From Balneolaceae bacterium (GTDB lineage: Bacteria > Bacteroidota > Rhodothermia > Balneolales > Balneolaceae), in contig SLGL01000032.1 in assembly GCA_007123785.1 (NCBI GenBank), positions 1 to 17,216 of the forward strand: a DNA stretch of 17,216 nt, written 5' to 3'. Positions within the stretch are counted from its first letter, which is position 1. Every line of letters begins with the position of its first letter. Positions 1-7,382 of the stretch are shown here, piece after piece. A model generated the notes under the pieces. That model saw only the letters and a program-made list of their open reading frames with translations, had not been told where the DNA came from and did not search any database. The position numbers and the translations under genes are program-made.

Positions 1-1852
1 CTTCACCCGAGACAACATCGATATTGTCTGACATATAAAAACCGGTAATTTCTCCTGTTGATTCAGGCCCCCTGACCTGACTCTCACCCCCCACGGTTAT
101 GCTGTTATGAGCTTTGGTATGCATAATCCAATACCGGTGATGATCACTGCCATAGGTTCTGTAGCGTCCGCTGCTCAAAAACAGTCGTTCACCATGAGCG
201 TACAGCATAAATGAATTTTGGGCCTCATTTCCATGACTGAACACACCCATAGGACTGCTTTTAAAAAGAACCTGCACATTTTCTTCGGCATTGAGCAGGG
301 TTGTATTGAGCATCGCCTGGCCAATTCCCCTGAAAAGCCGCGATGTTGGGAGGTCATCCGGCGGTTTCGCCTCAATGGCGGGTCGGCTTCCACGGATAAA
401 TGAAACATACGTGGGTTCTTCCTCTTCCTGATCAGCGTGTTGATCCACAAACCACTGCCAGTGCGGGTTGGATGCCTGGACGGCAAGGATTTTCATCAGC
501 GGTACGGAATCTTGTGAACTTCTTGAGTGGGCATGATCACCAAAACCGCCTCCGGGTGTGCCTGGTGGATGGACATACATCGGGAAATATCCCGCCTGGG
601 CAAAGTATGGCGTGTCAAATGCATTTACCGACATAGCGGTATTCATGATATCTGCCCACCAGGTAAATCGCTGAAGATAACTTCGCCAGTAACTCAAGCC
701 TTCGAACCAGCCTCCGTCGCTGTCACTCCAGACGGGATAGACATTCGTAAAAACATTCATGGCAAACCAGAGCCAGTTTTCAGCCTCTGGAATTTCATCA
801 ATAAACGCTACGGCTGCCTCCCCCAAAAAATGCCAGGCCCGGTTGCTATGGCTCTGATATGGATCCCAAAGATGATCGGGGTAGAGATGGTGGTATAATT
901 CTTCTCCGCGGGCCTGCATCATCTCACGACAGATCTGTTTCTCTTCCTCGGTAAGCAGATCATTTACAAAAGTGTATGTACGGCTAAACCGGGAGATATA
1001 GGGCATTCCTGCCTCTGTGTTGTACAAATAACCGGTAGACCCGAGCGGATCCCAATCAGCAGCTTCCATTAAAATTCGGCGAGCTTCCTGTCCATATTTT
1101 TCATCCCCGCTGAGTTGATAAACAAAACCAAGCGTTGCGGCACCATCGAGCAGCTCCAGTGTTGTGAGGCGGTTGCCCCACCAGATTTCTCTCCATTCGT
1201 CGCTGAGCCATCCATCGGTTCCGCGTTTCAGATGCTCCGGGTATCTCGGCGGTTCTTCGGTTGAAAGCGGGCTGGCGATCAGTTTATTCGCCGTGTCAAC
1301 GAGAGCTTCGTAGATGGTATTTAGTTCTCCACGGGCTAATTCACGAAGATTTGAAACATCTTCAGGACGAATAAACAATCTGGGGTGTTCACCGGGAATT
1401 CGGCTGATCAGTTCATCAAGTTCGGGAAGCGGAAAATCCATCGCATCCGAAGAGATGATAAATCGCCGGGTCTGGCTCCAGGGCGAGAGGTTATCCTCAC
1501 TGTTTTTGTAACGGAAACGCCAGTAGGATTCACCGGAATCAAATGTTACGGCCGGTGTGTGAACATTCATGAGAAGATCATCCCGTTCATAAAAAATTGT
1601 TTGAAATTCCGGATCTGAGGCTACCTGAAGAGTGTAGGATTGAACATCCGTTTGAGGCCGCCAGGTAAATGATGGGGGATTACGCTGTAAAGGTTCAACA
1701 TCATTCGGATAAAATCCCCATTCCCTGCCTTCTGGCGGAGACTCATCCAGGGGAGGGTCTGTCGCCAGAAGGTTGAAAGGTATCAAAAGAGTGATGAGAA
1801 GAATTATATTATTAATGGAGGTTTTTTTGCCAAATACTTTGTAATCAGACAT
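1..1852 (-). CDS. DUF4962 / heparinase II/III family exported polysaccharide lyase-like protein (3' end cut by the window edge)
   Basis: The frame is open from an ATG at 1852 to base 1 (617 codons) with no stop, so the C-terminus lies outside the window. Residues 1-30 look like a signal peptide (hydrophobic IILLITLLIPFNLLA). Residues 45-135 resemble the fibronectin-like start of DUF4962: NPPSFTW, a YTLQVASDPEF strand, then YWRFRY and WSQTRRF. An alpha-helical toroid-like part follows, with PRLFIRPEDV near 157, SHSNRAWHFLG near 334 (H335, H341), an aromatic stretch with Y388, and GDHAH at 438-442. The heparinase II/III part begins near 505, with SHGNEAQNSF (H540) and KAHNSITVGG (H582), where this fold carries metal-ligand and core histidines. 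Family members cleave uronic-acid polysaccharides in the periplasm; the substrate cannot be read here. It is divergent from the next gene, with no good Shine-Dalgarno before the ATG. Family assignment is strong, lyase activity is inferred. Confidence 0.88.
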   Translation of the reverse strand, partial: MSDYKVFGKKTSINNIILLITLLIPFNLLATDPPLDESPPEGREWGFYPNDVEPLQRNPPSFTWRPQTDVQSYTLQVASDPEFQTIFYERDDLLMNVHTPAVTFDSGESYWRFRYKNSEDNLSPWSQTRRFIISSDAMDFPLPELDELISRIPGEHPRLFIRPEDVSNLRELARGELNTIYEALVDTANKLIASPLSTEEPPRYPEHLKRGTDGWLSDEWREIWWGNRLTTLELLDGAATLGFVYQLSGDEKYGQEARRILMEAADWDPLGSTGYLYNTEAGMPYISRFSRTYTFVNDLLTEEEKQICREMMQARGEELYHHLYPDHLWDPYQSHSNRAWHFLGEAAVAFIDEIPEAENWLWFAMNVFTNVYPVWSDSDGGWFEGLSYWRSYLQRFTWWADIMNTAMSVNAFDTPYFAQAGYFPMYVHPPGTPGGGFGDHAHSRSSQDSVPLMKILAVQASNPHWQWFVDQHADQEEEEPTYVSFIRGSRPAIEAKPPDDLPTSRLFRGIGQAMLNTTLLNAEENVQVLFKSSPMGVFSHGNEAQNSFMLYAHGERLFLSSGRYRTYGSDHHRYWIMHTKAHNSITVGGESQVRGPESTGEITGFYMSDNIDVVSGE

Positions 1853-1912
1853 TTATTCCAGGATGTAATGTTGGAGGGAAACCGGATTGATTTGAATTAT
1901 TTTCATCCGTTA

Positions 1913-1939
1913 CAGAAAAAAATCAAGCATGATTTTCTG
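1913..1939. repeat. Imperfect inverted repeat between divergent genes
   Basis: The left arm 1913-1925 (CAGAAAAAAATCA) and right arm 1930-1939 (TGATTTTCTG) pair over 10 bases, with three extra A residues in the left arm and a 4-base loop (AGCA). It lies in the AT-rich spacer between the divergent heparinase-like gene and the small secreted-protein gene, where an operator or 5' leader hairpin for either could sit. No T-run placed for a terminator is evident. Function is inferred only from position. Confidence 0.4.
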
Positions 1940-1990
1940 AAAAATTGTTAATTGCATTTTATAATAAAAGAAATTAATTGATAAACATTG

Positions 1991-2269
1991 ATGCTAAAAA
2001 GAAAAAAATGTAAAGCTGAAATAGCTGCATTTCTTTTTTTGGCTTGTTTTTGCAGCACTTTGCTGATTGAAAGTGCATGGGCACATCCCGGGCAACAGGA
2101 AATTTGGTACAAGTTTCTAAATAGCGGATTTAATCTGCCTGCCACAGCAGGTCCGGACTGGGTGATGAAGGATGCACCGCGTGCTTATGTTTATATTGGG
2201 CAGGATTCTTTTACCATCGATAACTGGCTTGCGCCTCGTACAGAAGGGGCGCATTCTAATCCGGTTTAA
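1991..2269 (+). CDS. Small secreted protein of unknown function (92 aa)
   Basis: I do not recognise this protein. The ATG at 1991 is preferred to the adjacent in-frame TTG at 1988. The N-terminus is a textbook signal peptide: basic MLKRKKCK, a hydrophobic core, then an AWA cleavage site just before HPGQQ. The predicted mature protein is only about 62 residues, hydrophilic with several Trp and Tyr and no cysteine. It ends abruptly (GAHSNPV, stop) and the same frame is open again downstream for a while, so it may be the N-terminal stub of a once longer exported protein rather than a complete small protein. It is divergent from the heparinase-like gene and converges on ppdK. The signal peptide is the main reason to accept it as a gene. 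Confidence 0.5.
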   Translation: MLKRKKCKAEIAAFLFLACFCSTLLIESAWAHPGQQEIWYKFLNSGFNLPATAGPDWVMKDAPRAYVYIGQDSFTIDNWLAPRTEGAHSNPV

Positions 2270-2292
2270 TGGTACAGATTCAGGGGCAGGGT

Positions 2293-2322
2293 GTTCGCAG
2301 TAATGATTGATGTTATGCGAAC
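2293..2322. repeat. Hairpin in the spacer between converging genes
   Basis: GTTCGCA (2293-2299) and TGCGAAC (2316-2322) are perfect 7-base inverted arms around a 16-base loop. It lies just after the stop of the small secreted-protein gene and before the end of ppdK, where a terminator would be expected, but no U-tract follows either arm. A weak or factor-assisted transcript end is possible; chance is not excluded. Confidence 0.3.
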
Positions 2323-2349
2323 TATGTCAGTAACAGTCAGGCGAACCGT

Positions 2350-2426
2350 TGTAGCCCGGCTCGCCTGTCTGCATCGATGGAAATCAGCTGTTCAGCGCAG
2401 CCTGGGCAGCAGCGAGCCGGGCTACA
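2350..2426. repeat. 15-base perfect inverted repeat spanning the ppdK 3' end
   Basis: TGTAGCCCGGCTCGC at 2350-2364 is the exact reverse complement of GCGAGCCGGGCTACA at 2412-2426. The right arm lies inside ppdK (around residues VARLAA near the C-terminus) and the left arm is 20 bases past the ppdK stop. The spacer is 47 bases. In RNA of either strand the arms could form a long, GC-rich stem that encloses the ppdK stop codon. It may be a 3' processing or termination structure, or a small inverted duplication of coding sequence. Confidence 0.45.
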
Positions 2427-5026
2427 GGTACACGGAAGGGCGAACAGGAGACGTAATCCAGTTTCTGCTCGTAGCAGAATGCCACACTTCGCGGCTCACC
2501 GCCGTGTTCACCACAGATCCCTACTTTAAGTTCAGGCTTCTGTTTGCGTCCGTTCACGGCAGCCATCTCCACAAGCTGGCCAACTCCCTCAATATCCAGA
2601 ACCTGGAATGGGTCTTCCTGCAATATACCCTCCTTCAGATATTCACCGAGAAACTTTCCGGCATCATCACGGCTGTAACCGAAGGTCATTTGTGTAAGGT
2701 CATTGGTGCCAAAAGAGAAGAACTCCGCATCTTTGGCGATCTGTCCGGCAACCAGGGCTGCCCTGGGAATTTCAATCATGGTGCCCACTTTATAGTCCAC
2801 GGAATCATTCAGTTCCTCAAAAAGGGCAGCTGCTGTCTTGTCGATCACCATTTTCTGGGAGCGGAACTCCTGAGGGGTTCCTACCAGCGGTATCATAATT
2901 TCGGGGAAAACGGCCACACCCTCTTTTTTCAGCTCGATAGCGGCCTCCAGAATTGCCCGTGTTTGCATCTCCGTAATTTCGGGATAGGTTATTCCCAGGC
3001 GGCAACCCCGGTGGCCCAGCATGGGGTTGAACTCCCGCAATGCACGTACCTTTTGGGCAAATAGGATCGGTTTGAAGCCCAGGTCATTGGCGATTATATC
3101 GAGTTCTTCCCTTTCTTCTGGCAGGAATTCGTGCAGAGGGGGATCGAGCAGGCGAATGGTAACCGGCAATCCTTCCATAACTTTAAATATTTTTCTAAAG
3201 TCCTCTTTCTGAAACGGCAGCAGTTCAGCCAGAGAATCTTTTCGTTCCTCAAGGCTGTCGGAAATAATCATACGGCGGATGGCCCGGATACGCTCCTCAC
3301 CAAAAAACATATGTTCCGTCCTGCAGAGTCCAATTCCTTCCGCGCCAAACTCTATCGCTCTCAATGAATCTTCGGGTGTATCGGCATTGGTTCGAACCTT
3401 CATATCGCGGAATTCATCCACCCAGGTCATAAATTCGCGGTAGTTGTCGTCCAGCTCAGGTTTGATGACCTCCTTTTGTCCTTCAATGACGGTTCCGCGG
3501 GCACCGTCAATCGAAATCCATTCCCCTTCGTTTACGGTGATTTTACCGTTTGTGAAGGAGCGGTTTTCATAGTCTATGATGATATCTCCGCAGCCGGCAA
3601 CACAGGGCTTGCCCCATCCGCGGGCCACAACAGCGGCGTGACTGGTCATCCCTCCGCGAGAGGTCAGAATTCCTTCTGCAGCCGACATTCCGCCTACATC
3701 TTCCGGGCTGGTTTCTATCCGGACAAGGATCACGGGATCGCTGTTATGTGCAGCTTCTTCGGCATCATCCGAGAAAAAGACCACCTTGCCAACCGCCGCC
3801 CCGGGGGATGCAGGCAGCCCCACACCAAGAACGGAGTCCGGATTTACAGATTCCGGATCGATCTGGGGATGCAGAAGCTGGTCGAGGTGAGTCGGTTCCA
3901 CGTGAGTTCTTACGGCTCTCTTTTTGTCGATAAGGCCTTCATGAACCATGTCGGTGGCAATTTTGATGGCAGCATGGCCGGTTCGTTTGCCGCTTCGGGT
4001 CTGGAGGATGTAGAGCGTGCCTTTTTGAATGGTAAACTCGATATCCTGCATATTTCCATAATGTTTTTCAAGCTTCCGGCCCCATTCGTATAATTCGGGG
4101 TAGGATTTTGGCATTATCTTTTCCAGATTGCTGATATCCTTGGGTGTACGAATACCGGCCACCACATCTTCGCCTTGTGCGTTTACAAGAAATTCGCCGT
4201 AGAGTTTGTTTTCTCCGGTGGATGGATTCCGGGTAAAACAGACTCCTGTCGCCGAATCGTCGCCCATATTCCCGTACACCATCGCCTGCACATTCACACC
4301 TGTTCCAAGCAGCCCCGTAATGTGATTGATGCGGCGGTATTTGATGGCCCGTTCACTGTCCCACGATTCAAAAACCGAATTGACAGACCATTCAAGCTGT
4401 TCAAAAGGATCGTTCGGGAACATAAATCCGGTGGCTTTCCGGTAGACCGCCTTGTACCGGTTCACAAGCTCTTTTAGATCTTTGGTACTCAGGTCTGTAT
4501 CCTCTTCCACTCCTTTTGATTTTTTCAGGTTTTCGAGGGCATCTTCAAAATCATCATGAGAGATACCCATCACCACGCTGCCAAACATATCGATAAAACG
4601 ACGGTAGCTGTCATATGCGAACCGTTCATTTCCGGTATGTTCAGCCAGTGCCTCAACAGTTTGATCATTCAGGCCCAGGTTCAGAACAGTATCCATCATA
4701 CCGGGCATGGATACTTGTGCACCCGATCGGACTGAAAGTAACAGCGGATGCTGCGAATCCCCGAATTTGGTACCCATCATATCTTCGATAAAATGCACTC
4801 CGTTTTTTACCTGGGTTTTGAGCCCTTTCGGCCAGGTAGATTCATGAGTTGAGTAGTAGTGGCAGGCTTCAGTAGAGATGGTAAAACCAGCGGGTACGGG
4901 CAGACCGATGACAGACATCTCCGCCAGATTTGCCCCTTTCCCTCCCAAAAGTTGTTTCATGGTGCGGTCTCCTTCGGCAGAGCCGTTTCCAAATGTATAG
5001 ACGTGTTTCTCCAAATTCTCTTTCAT
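2384..5026 (-). CDS. ppdK: Pyruvate, phosphate dikinase
   Basis: This enzyme interconverts pyruvate, ATP and phosphate with phosphoenolpyruvate, AMP and pyrophosphate in the cytoplasm, linking glycolysis and gluconeogenesis. The protein is a full-length 880 aa. An N-terminal nucleotide-binding domain has GGKGANLAEM near 28 and SVRSGAQVSMPGMMDT near 98. The swivelling phosphohistidine domain has GGMTSHAAVVARG, with catalytic His463. The C-terminal PEP/pyruvate TIM barrel has NPMLGHRGCRLGI near 667, GTNDLTQMTFGYSRDD near 773 and VGICGEHGGEP with catalytic Cys838. All key residues are present. The start at 5026 is preferred to an in-frame TTG at 5077 because GGAG sits 5 bases before it and homology begins there. 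It appears monocistronic. An antisense open frame over 2291-3064 is a shadow. Confidence 0.98.
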   Translation of the reverse strand: MKENLEKHVYTFGNGSAEGDRTMKQLLGGKGANLAEMSVIGLPVPAGFTISTEACHYYSTHESTWPKGLKTQVKNGVHFIEDMMGTKFGDSQHPLLLSVRSGAQVSMPGMMDTVLNLGLNDQTVEALAEHTGNERFAYDSYRRFIDMFGSVVMGISHDDFEDALENLKKSKGVEEDTDLSTKDLKELVNRYKAVYRKATGFMFPNDPFEQLEWSVNSVFESWDSERAIKYRRINHITGLLGTGVNVQAMVYGNMGDDSATGVCFTRNPSTGENKLYGEFLVNAQGEDVVAGIRTPKDISNLEKIMPKSYPELYEWGRKLEKHYGNMQDIEFTIQKGTLYILQTRSGKRTGHAAIKIATDMVHEGLIDKKRAVRTHVEPTHLDQLLHPQIDPESVNPDSVLGVGLPASPGAAVGKVVFFSDDAEEAAHNSDPVILVRIETSPEDVGGMSAAEGILTSRGGMTSHAAVVARGWGKPCVAGCGDIIIDYENRSFTNGKITVNEGEWISIDGARGTVIEGQKEVIKPELDDNYREFMTWVDEFRDMKVRTNADTPEDSLRAIEFGAEGIGLCRTEHMFFGEERIRAIRRMIISDSLEERKDSLAELLPFQKEDFRKIFKVMEGLPVTIRLLDPPLHEFLPEEREELDIIANDLGFKPILFAQKVRALREFNPMLGHRGCRLGITYPEITEMQTRAILEAAIELKKEGVAVFPEIMIPLVGTPQEFRSQKMVIDKTAAALFEELNDSVDYKVGTMIEIPRAALVAGQIAKDAEFFSFGTNDLTQMTFGYSRDDAGKFLGEYLKEGILQEDPFQVLDIEGVGQLVEMAAVNGRKQKPELKVGICGEHGGEPRSVAFCYEQKLDYVSCSPFRVPVARLAAAQAALNS

Positions 5027-5031
5027 TTTTT

Positions 5032-5035
5032 CTCC
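5032..5035 (-). promoter_or_regulatory. Shine-Dalgarno of ppdK
   Basis: GGAG on the minus strand is followed by five A residues and the ATG at 5026. This good ribosome binding site decides the start over the upstream TTG, and it stands out because most genes in the window have no clear site. Confidence 0.75.
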
Positions 5036-5088
5036 GTTGTGATCAGGACATGCTTGTCTCTTTTTATTGACTCTCAATAAGTAACATA

Positions 5089-5104
5089 CATTACAAATGT
5101 AATG
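5089..5104 (-). promoter_or_regulatory. Probable ppdK promoter -7 box inside a palindrome
   Basis: On the minus strand TACATTTG (5101-5094) matches the Bacteroidota -7 consensus TAnnTTTG exactly. It lies within a perfect 6-base inverted repeat, CATTAC-AAAT-GTAATG (5089-5104). No good -33 TTTG is seen at the expected distance, so the promoter call rests on the -7 box and on its position about 70 bases upstream of the ppdK ATG. A palindrome over a -7 box could be a repressor operator. Confidence 0.35.
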
Positions 5105-5540
5105 ATTTTGTGAATTGGCAGGTGAAGTGCAGAAAATTTTGAGAGACTGATCCGAGAAAAAAGCAGGAAAGAATCAGTTTTATGTCGCTGTTAACCGGCT
5201 CCGGTAGGAAGGAAAATTTTAAGAGTCCGGGAAATAAACTGACGAATTATAATACATCCAAACTTATCTCCTTATTAAAGTCACCTTCTTCTTTCGCTAC
5301 ATTATTTAGTAGAGATGGCACAGCATTTGAGATCGCAGTCGGTGTATTGGGCAGAAGCACAGAGGCCCGGGCCGTACATCTCCACTCAGATCACACCCTC
5401 CCTTTTTCATCTCTTTGATGTTCGGGATATGCACATATTTATGGAAATCTTTTCAGTATTCTATTTTTATTTTTTTTAAAAATTTATAAAGTTTAGTATT
5501 ACAATTATATGTATGAAAATCAATAAAAAAACACGTTATC
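5105..5540. other. Long intergenic region, no convincing gene
   Basis: This spacer separates ppdK (leftward) from the small lipoprotein gene (rightward). The first part (to about 5300) and the last 120 bases are AT-rich, and the latter should hold the lipoprotein promoter, though I see no clean consensus. Bases about 5306-5410 are visibly GC-richer, with the palindrome GGCCCGGGCC at 5364-5373 and repeated GAGATG/CATCTC words near 5313, 5377 and 5408 that could pair. Open frames here (78 aa on plus at 5182-5418; 34 aa with four Cys on minus at 5306-5410) show no signal peptide or known motif, and I do not call them genes. Confidence 0.5.
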
Positions 5541-6140
5541 ATGAATAGAATTAATATTGTATCGGTATTGTTAGTGGTCATATTATTGTTTTTTGGTGCT
5601 TGTGGCGACGATGATAACCTGGTTGGATCTGATGATATCTCGTCTGAGGATTTGGAGCTTATGATGGAAGCGTTCCAGAATGCCGGAATTATCGGTGGTC
5701 CCTTTATGCCTATGGCGGGTATGTCGCAGAACAAAGGGGCAAAAAGTGTCACAGCACTATCCGATGAACATGCTCAGGATTTTGATCAGAATATACCATG
5801 TCCCGAGGGCGGATCGGCGAATTATCAGGGTAGTGTAAATCATGGTGAAAATCAGTTAAGCACACAGCTTGCTGTTGATCTCCAAAGCTGTTCGTCTCGT
5901 GACGGAGATGATAATATGTGGACTTTTGATGGTCACCTGGATTATAATCTGAATTTAGTCGGAGACGAGGAGTCTTTCGAAATGAATGGTTCCCATGAAG
6001 GAATTATCGATTTTGAAAGTAATGTGGCAGAAGGATCCTGCAACATGGATGTTTCATACTCATTTTCGGGAAGTCAGACCGGAGTTTCAGGCCCGGTTAA
6101 CGTATCGGTTTGTGGACAAGACATAGATTATACACTCTGA
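5541..6140 (+). CDS. Small lipoprotein of unknown function, possibly surface-exposed (199 aa)
   Basis: The protein starts MNRIN, has a hydrophobic stretch 6-18 and a lipobox-like FFGAC, so it is probably lipidated at Cys21. The next residues are strongly acidic (GDDD, then GSDD), similar to the acidic lipoprotein-export signals of Bacteroidota that send lipoproteins to the cell surface; this is an inference. The mature part has four further cysteines (87, 117, 167, 191), enough for two disulfides, and alternating polar/hydrophobic stretches from about 90 to 199 that look like a beta-rich domain. It is acidic and rich in Asn, Ser and Gly. I recognise no family. The only plausible start is the ATG at 5541; there is no clear Shine-Dalgarno. 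It appears monocistronic and converges on the DUF4249-like gene. A 9-base direct repeat, ACACTCTGA, flanks the stop (6131-6139 and 6151-6159). Confidence 0.75.
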   Translation: MNRINIVSVLLVVILLFFGACGDDDNLVGSDDISSEDLELMMEAFQNAGIIGGPFMPMAGMSQNKGAKSVTALSDEHAQDFDQNIPCPEGGSANYQGSVNHGENQLSTQLAVDLQSCSSRDGDDNMWTFDGHLDYNLNLVGDEESFEMNGSHEGIIDFESNVAEGSCNMDVSYSFSGSQTGVSGPVNVSVCGQDIDYTL

Positions 6141-6347
6141 GCCATAAAAACACTCTGAATGCGGTTTTGGTGAATGAAAAAATCGAACATCCAGTGCCTC
6201 CTTGTAATTGAGTATTTTTGTTTTATCATCGGTGTATTCAACATCCCCTTCACCGCTGACATTACCCATTTAATACAGATATTTAAATTTAATTTAATGT
6301 AGCACAACGTTTTAAGGTGTTATGGAGATTGGTTGTTCATCCCGGGT

Positions 6348-7370
6348 TCAGTCCTCCTGTCTGCAAAAATCGCAAGGCATGGCGAACGTCTGGCTGGTAA
6401 TTCCGGCCAGATAACCGGTTCCGTTTTCCACATTGCCAATGTCCGGGAGTTCTTTTACCAGTGGATCCAGTGTTGGAAAATCAATCCAGTTGTCTGATGC
6501 CGAGGCAACATATAACTGTCTGTACAGGATCGCCCCAGTCTGTCCAAATTGTTCATAATATTTGTCTATTCTATCTTCGTGAGTAGTTGGATAAATCAGA
6601 GCCAAATATACTCCGGGACTTTGGTCAGATACATATTGAATATGATGAAATACAAATCTACGAACATGGCCGGTTGATTCATTTCGAACATGATAAATCA
6701 CATTCACTTCCGCCAGATAGTCAATCCCAACTATTCTGGCCTCAACAATGTCGTGACTACTGGTTGGTCTTATGCTATATACTGGTTCAGGAAACATAGG
6801 TGGCATCCTCACCATGGCACTGCTTGTCTGTCCATCCGAACGTTCTGCCTTAAGCAAGTAAGTCTGCTCCGGTTCCAGTGCCATTGTGGAGCGAAAGTTA
6901 AACGCATAGATACCCGCTTCATACTGAACCAGGGTATCTTGCAGTGTCTCAGTCTGGCCGCTTTCCAGGTGTTGCAGCGTCACCATCGCGTCTATGGTGG
7001 CATTTTCATCCAAAAACAGATTGTTGCGCACCTCAGATACACGAATCCAATTAGTATCGACCGGAGATTCAAGATAGCCGTAAATTGAATAAGGATGTGA
7101 TTCACGTTCTGTAATCGGCTTAAACGTCTCGTCACAGCTGGCCAAAAGAGTGAAAAGACATAAAGCAAAAGATAGCAGTGTTAATTGCAAAGTACGCTGC
7201 CCGGAGCCCCGGGCGAATATCCAATGCCCGGAAATTAGTGCCTGAAACCCGGAGTTTACCACGTGGTTTTTTTTCACACTTCGGTGATACTCACTGTGCG
7301 TTTTTGTCACTTGGGCTCCGCTCAGGAGATGTTTTTCACGTTTGTCTTTGGCCTTTTCACTTACAAACAT
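6348..7370 (-). CDS. DUF4249-like lipoprotein, partner of the TonB-dependent receptor
   Basis: A lipoprotein signal (hydrophobic LQLTLLSFALCLFTLLASC) gives a lipidated Cys79. The 261-residue mature part begins DETFKP and shows the beta-sandwich pattern of DUF4249-type proteins: YSIYGYLESPVDT, a TVTL-like strand (AMVTLQHLESGQTET) and a TYLLKAERSDGQTSSAMVRMP stretch. Such proteins are commonly encoded next to TonB-dependent receptors and are thought to act at the cell surface in uptake. The start is unusual: GGAGG (7382-7378) is 7 bases before the ATG at 7370 and 4 before another ATG at 7373, and the ancestral receptor frame stops at a TGA (7372-7370) overlapping both, so translation was coupled. 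About 59 residues then precede the signal peptide, far longer than normal. A later start, such as the TTG at 7190, would give a normal length but lacks a basic N-terminus. Family call is moderate; lipoprotein call is good. Confidence 0.7.
   Translation of the reverse strand: MFVSEKAKDKREKHLLSGAQVTKTHSEYHRSVKKNHVVNSGFQALISGHWIFARGSGQRTLQLTLLSFALCLFTLLASCDETFKPITERESHPYSIYGYLESPVDTNWIRVSEVRNNLFLDENATIDAMVTLQHLESGQTETLQDTLVQYEAGIYAFNFRSTMALEPEQTYLLKAERSDGQTSSAMVRMPPMFPEPVYSIRPTSSHDIVEARIVGIDYLAEVNVIYHVRNESTGHVRRFVFHHIQYVSDQSPGVYLALIYPTTHEDRIDKYYEQFGQTGAILYRQLYVASASDNWIDFPTLDPLVKELPDIGNVENGTGYLAGITSQTFAMPCDFCRQED
7199..7231. repeat. Three-armed GC-rich palindromic element
   Basis: GCCCGG (7199-7204), CCGGGC (7209-7214) and GCCCGG (7226-7231) are mutually complementary. 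The middle arm can pair with the left (4-base loop AGCC) or the right (11-base loop), giving two exclusive hairpins. It lies just upstream of the sequence encoding the lipoprotein signal peptide, inside the odd 59-codon leader. It could be a REP-like element or a translational control structure between the receptor and lipoprotein genes. Confidence 0.45.
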
Positions 7371-7376
7371 CATCTC

Positions 7377-7382
7377 ACCTCC
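7377..7382 (-). promoter_or_regulatory. Strong Shine-Dalgarno at the receptor/lipoprotein junction
   Basis: GGAGGT on the minus strand precedes the overlapping ATGATG (7373-7368). It lies within the last codons of the ancestral receptor frame (LEVR, stop), the arrangement expected for translational coupling of the two proteins. Confidence 0.65.

Noticed and set aside
2291..3064. 257-aa open frame on the plus strand
   Set aside because: It is antisense to the conserved C-terminal part of ppdK and its composition mirrors that gene; no domain, no signal peptide.
3476..4093. 205-aa open frame on the plus strand
   Set aside because: Antisense shadow of the ppdK phosphohistidine region.
5182..5418. 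78-aa open frame in the ppdK/lipoprotein spacer
   Set aside because: No motif, no ribosome binding site, composition changes midway; more likely spacer or repeat.
6087..6269. 60-aa minus-strand frame overlapping the end of the small lipoprotein gene
   Set aside because: Its first half (GNVSGEGDVEY...) looks protein-like, but the second half is antisense to a better supported gene and there is no recognisable domain. At most a decayed fragment.
6690..7088. 132-aa plus-strand frame
   Set aside because: Lies wholly opposite the DUF4249-like lipoprotein gene, with no supporting features.
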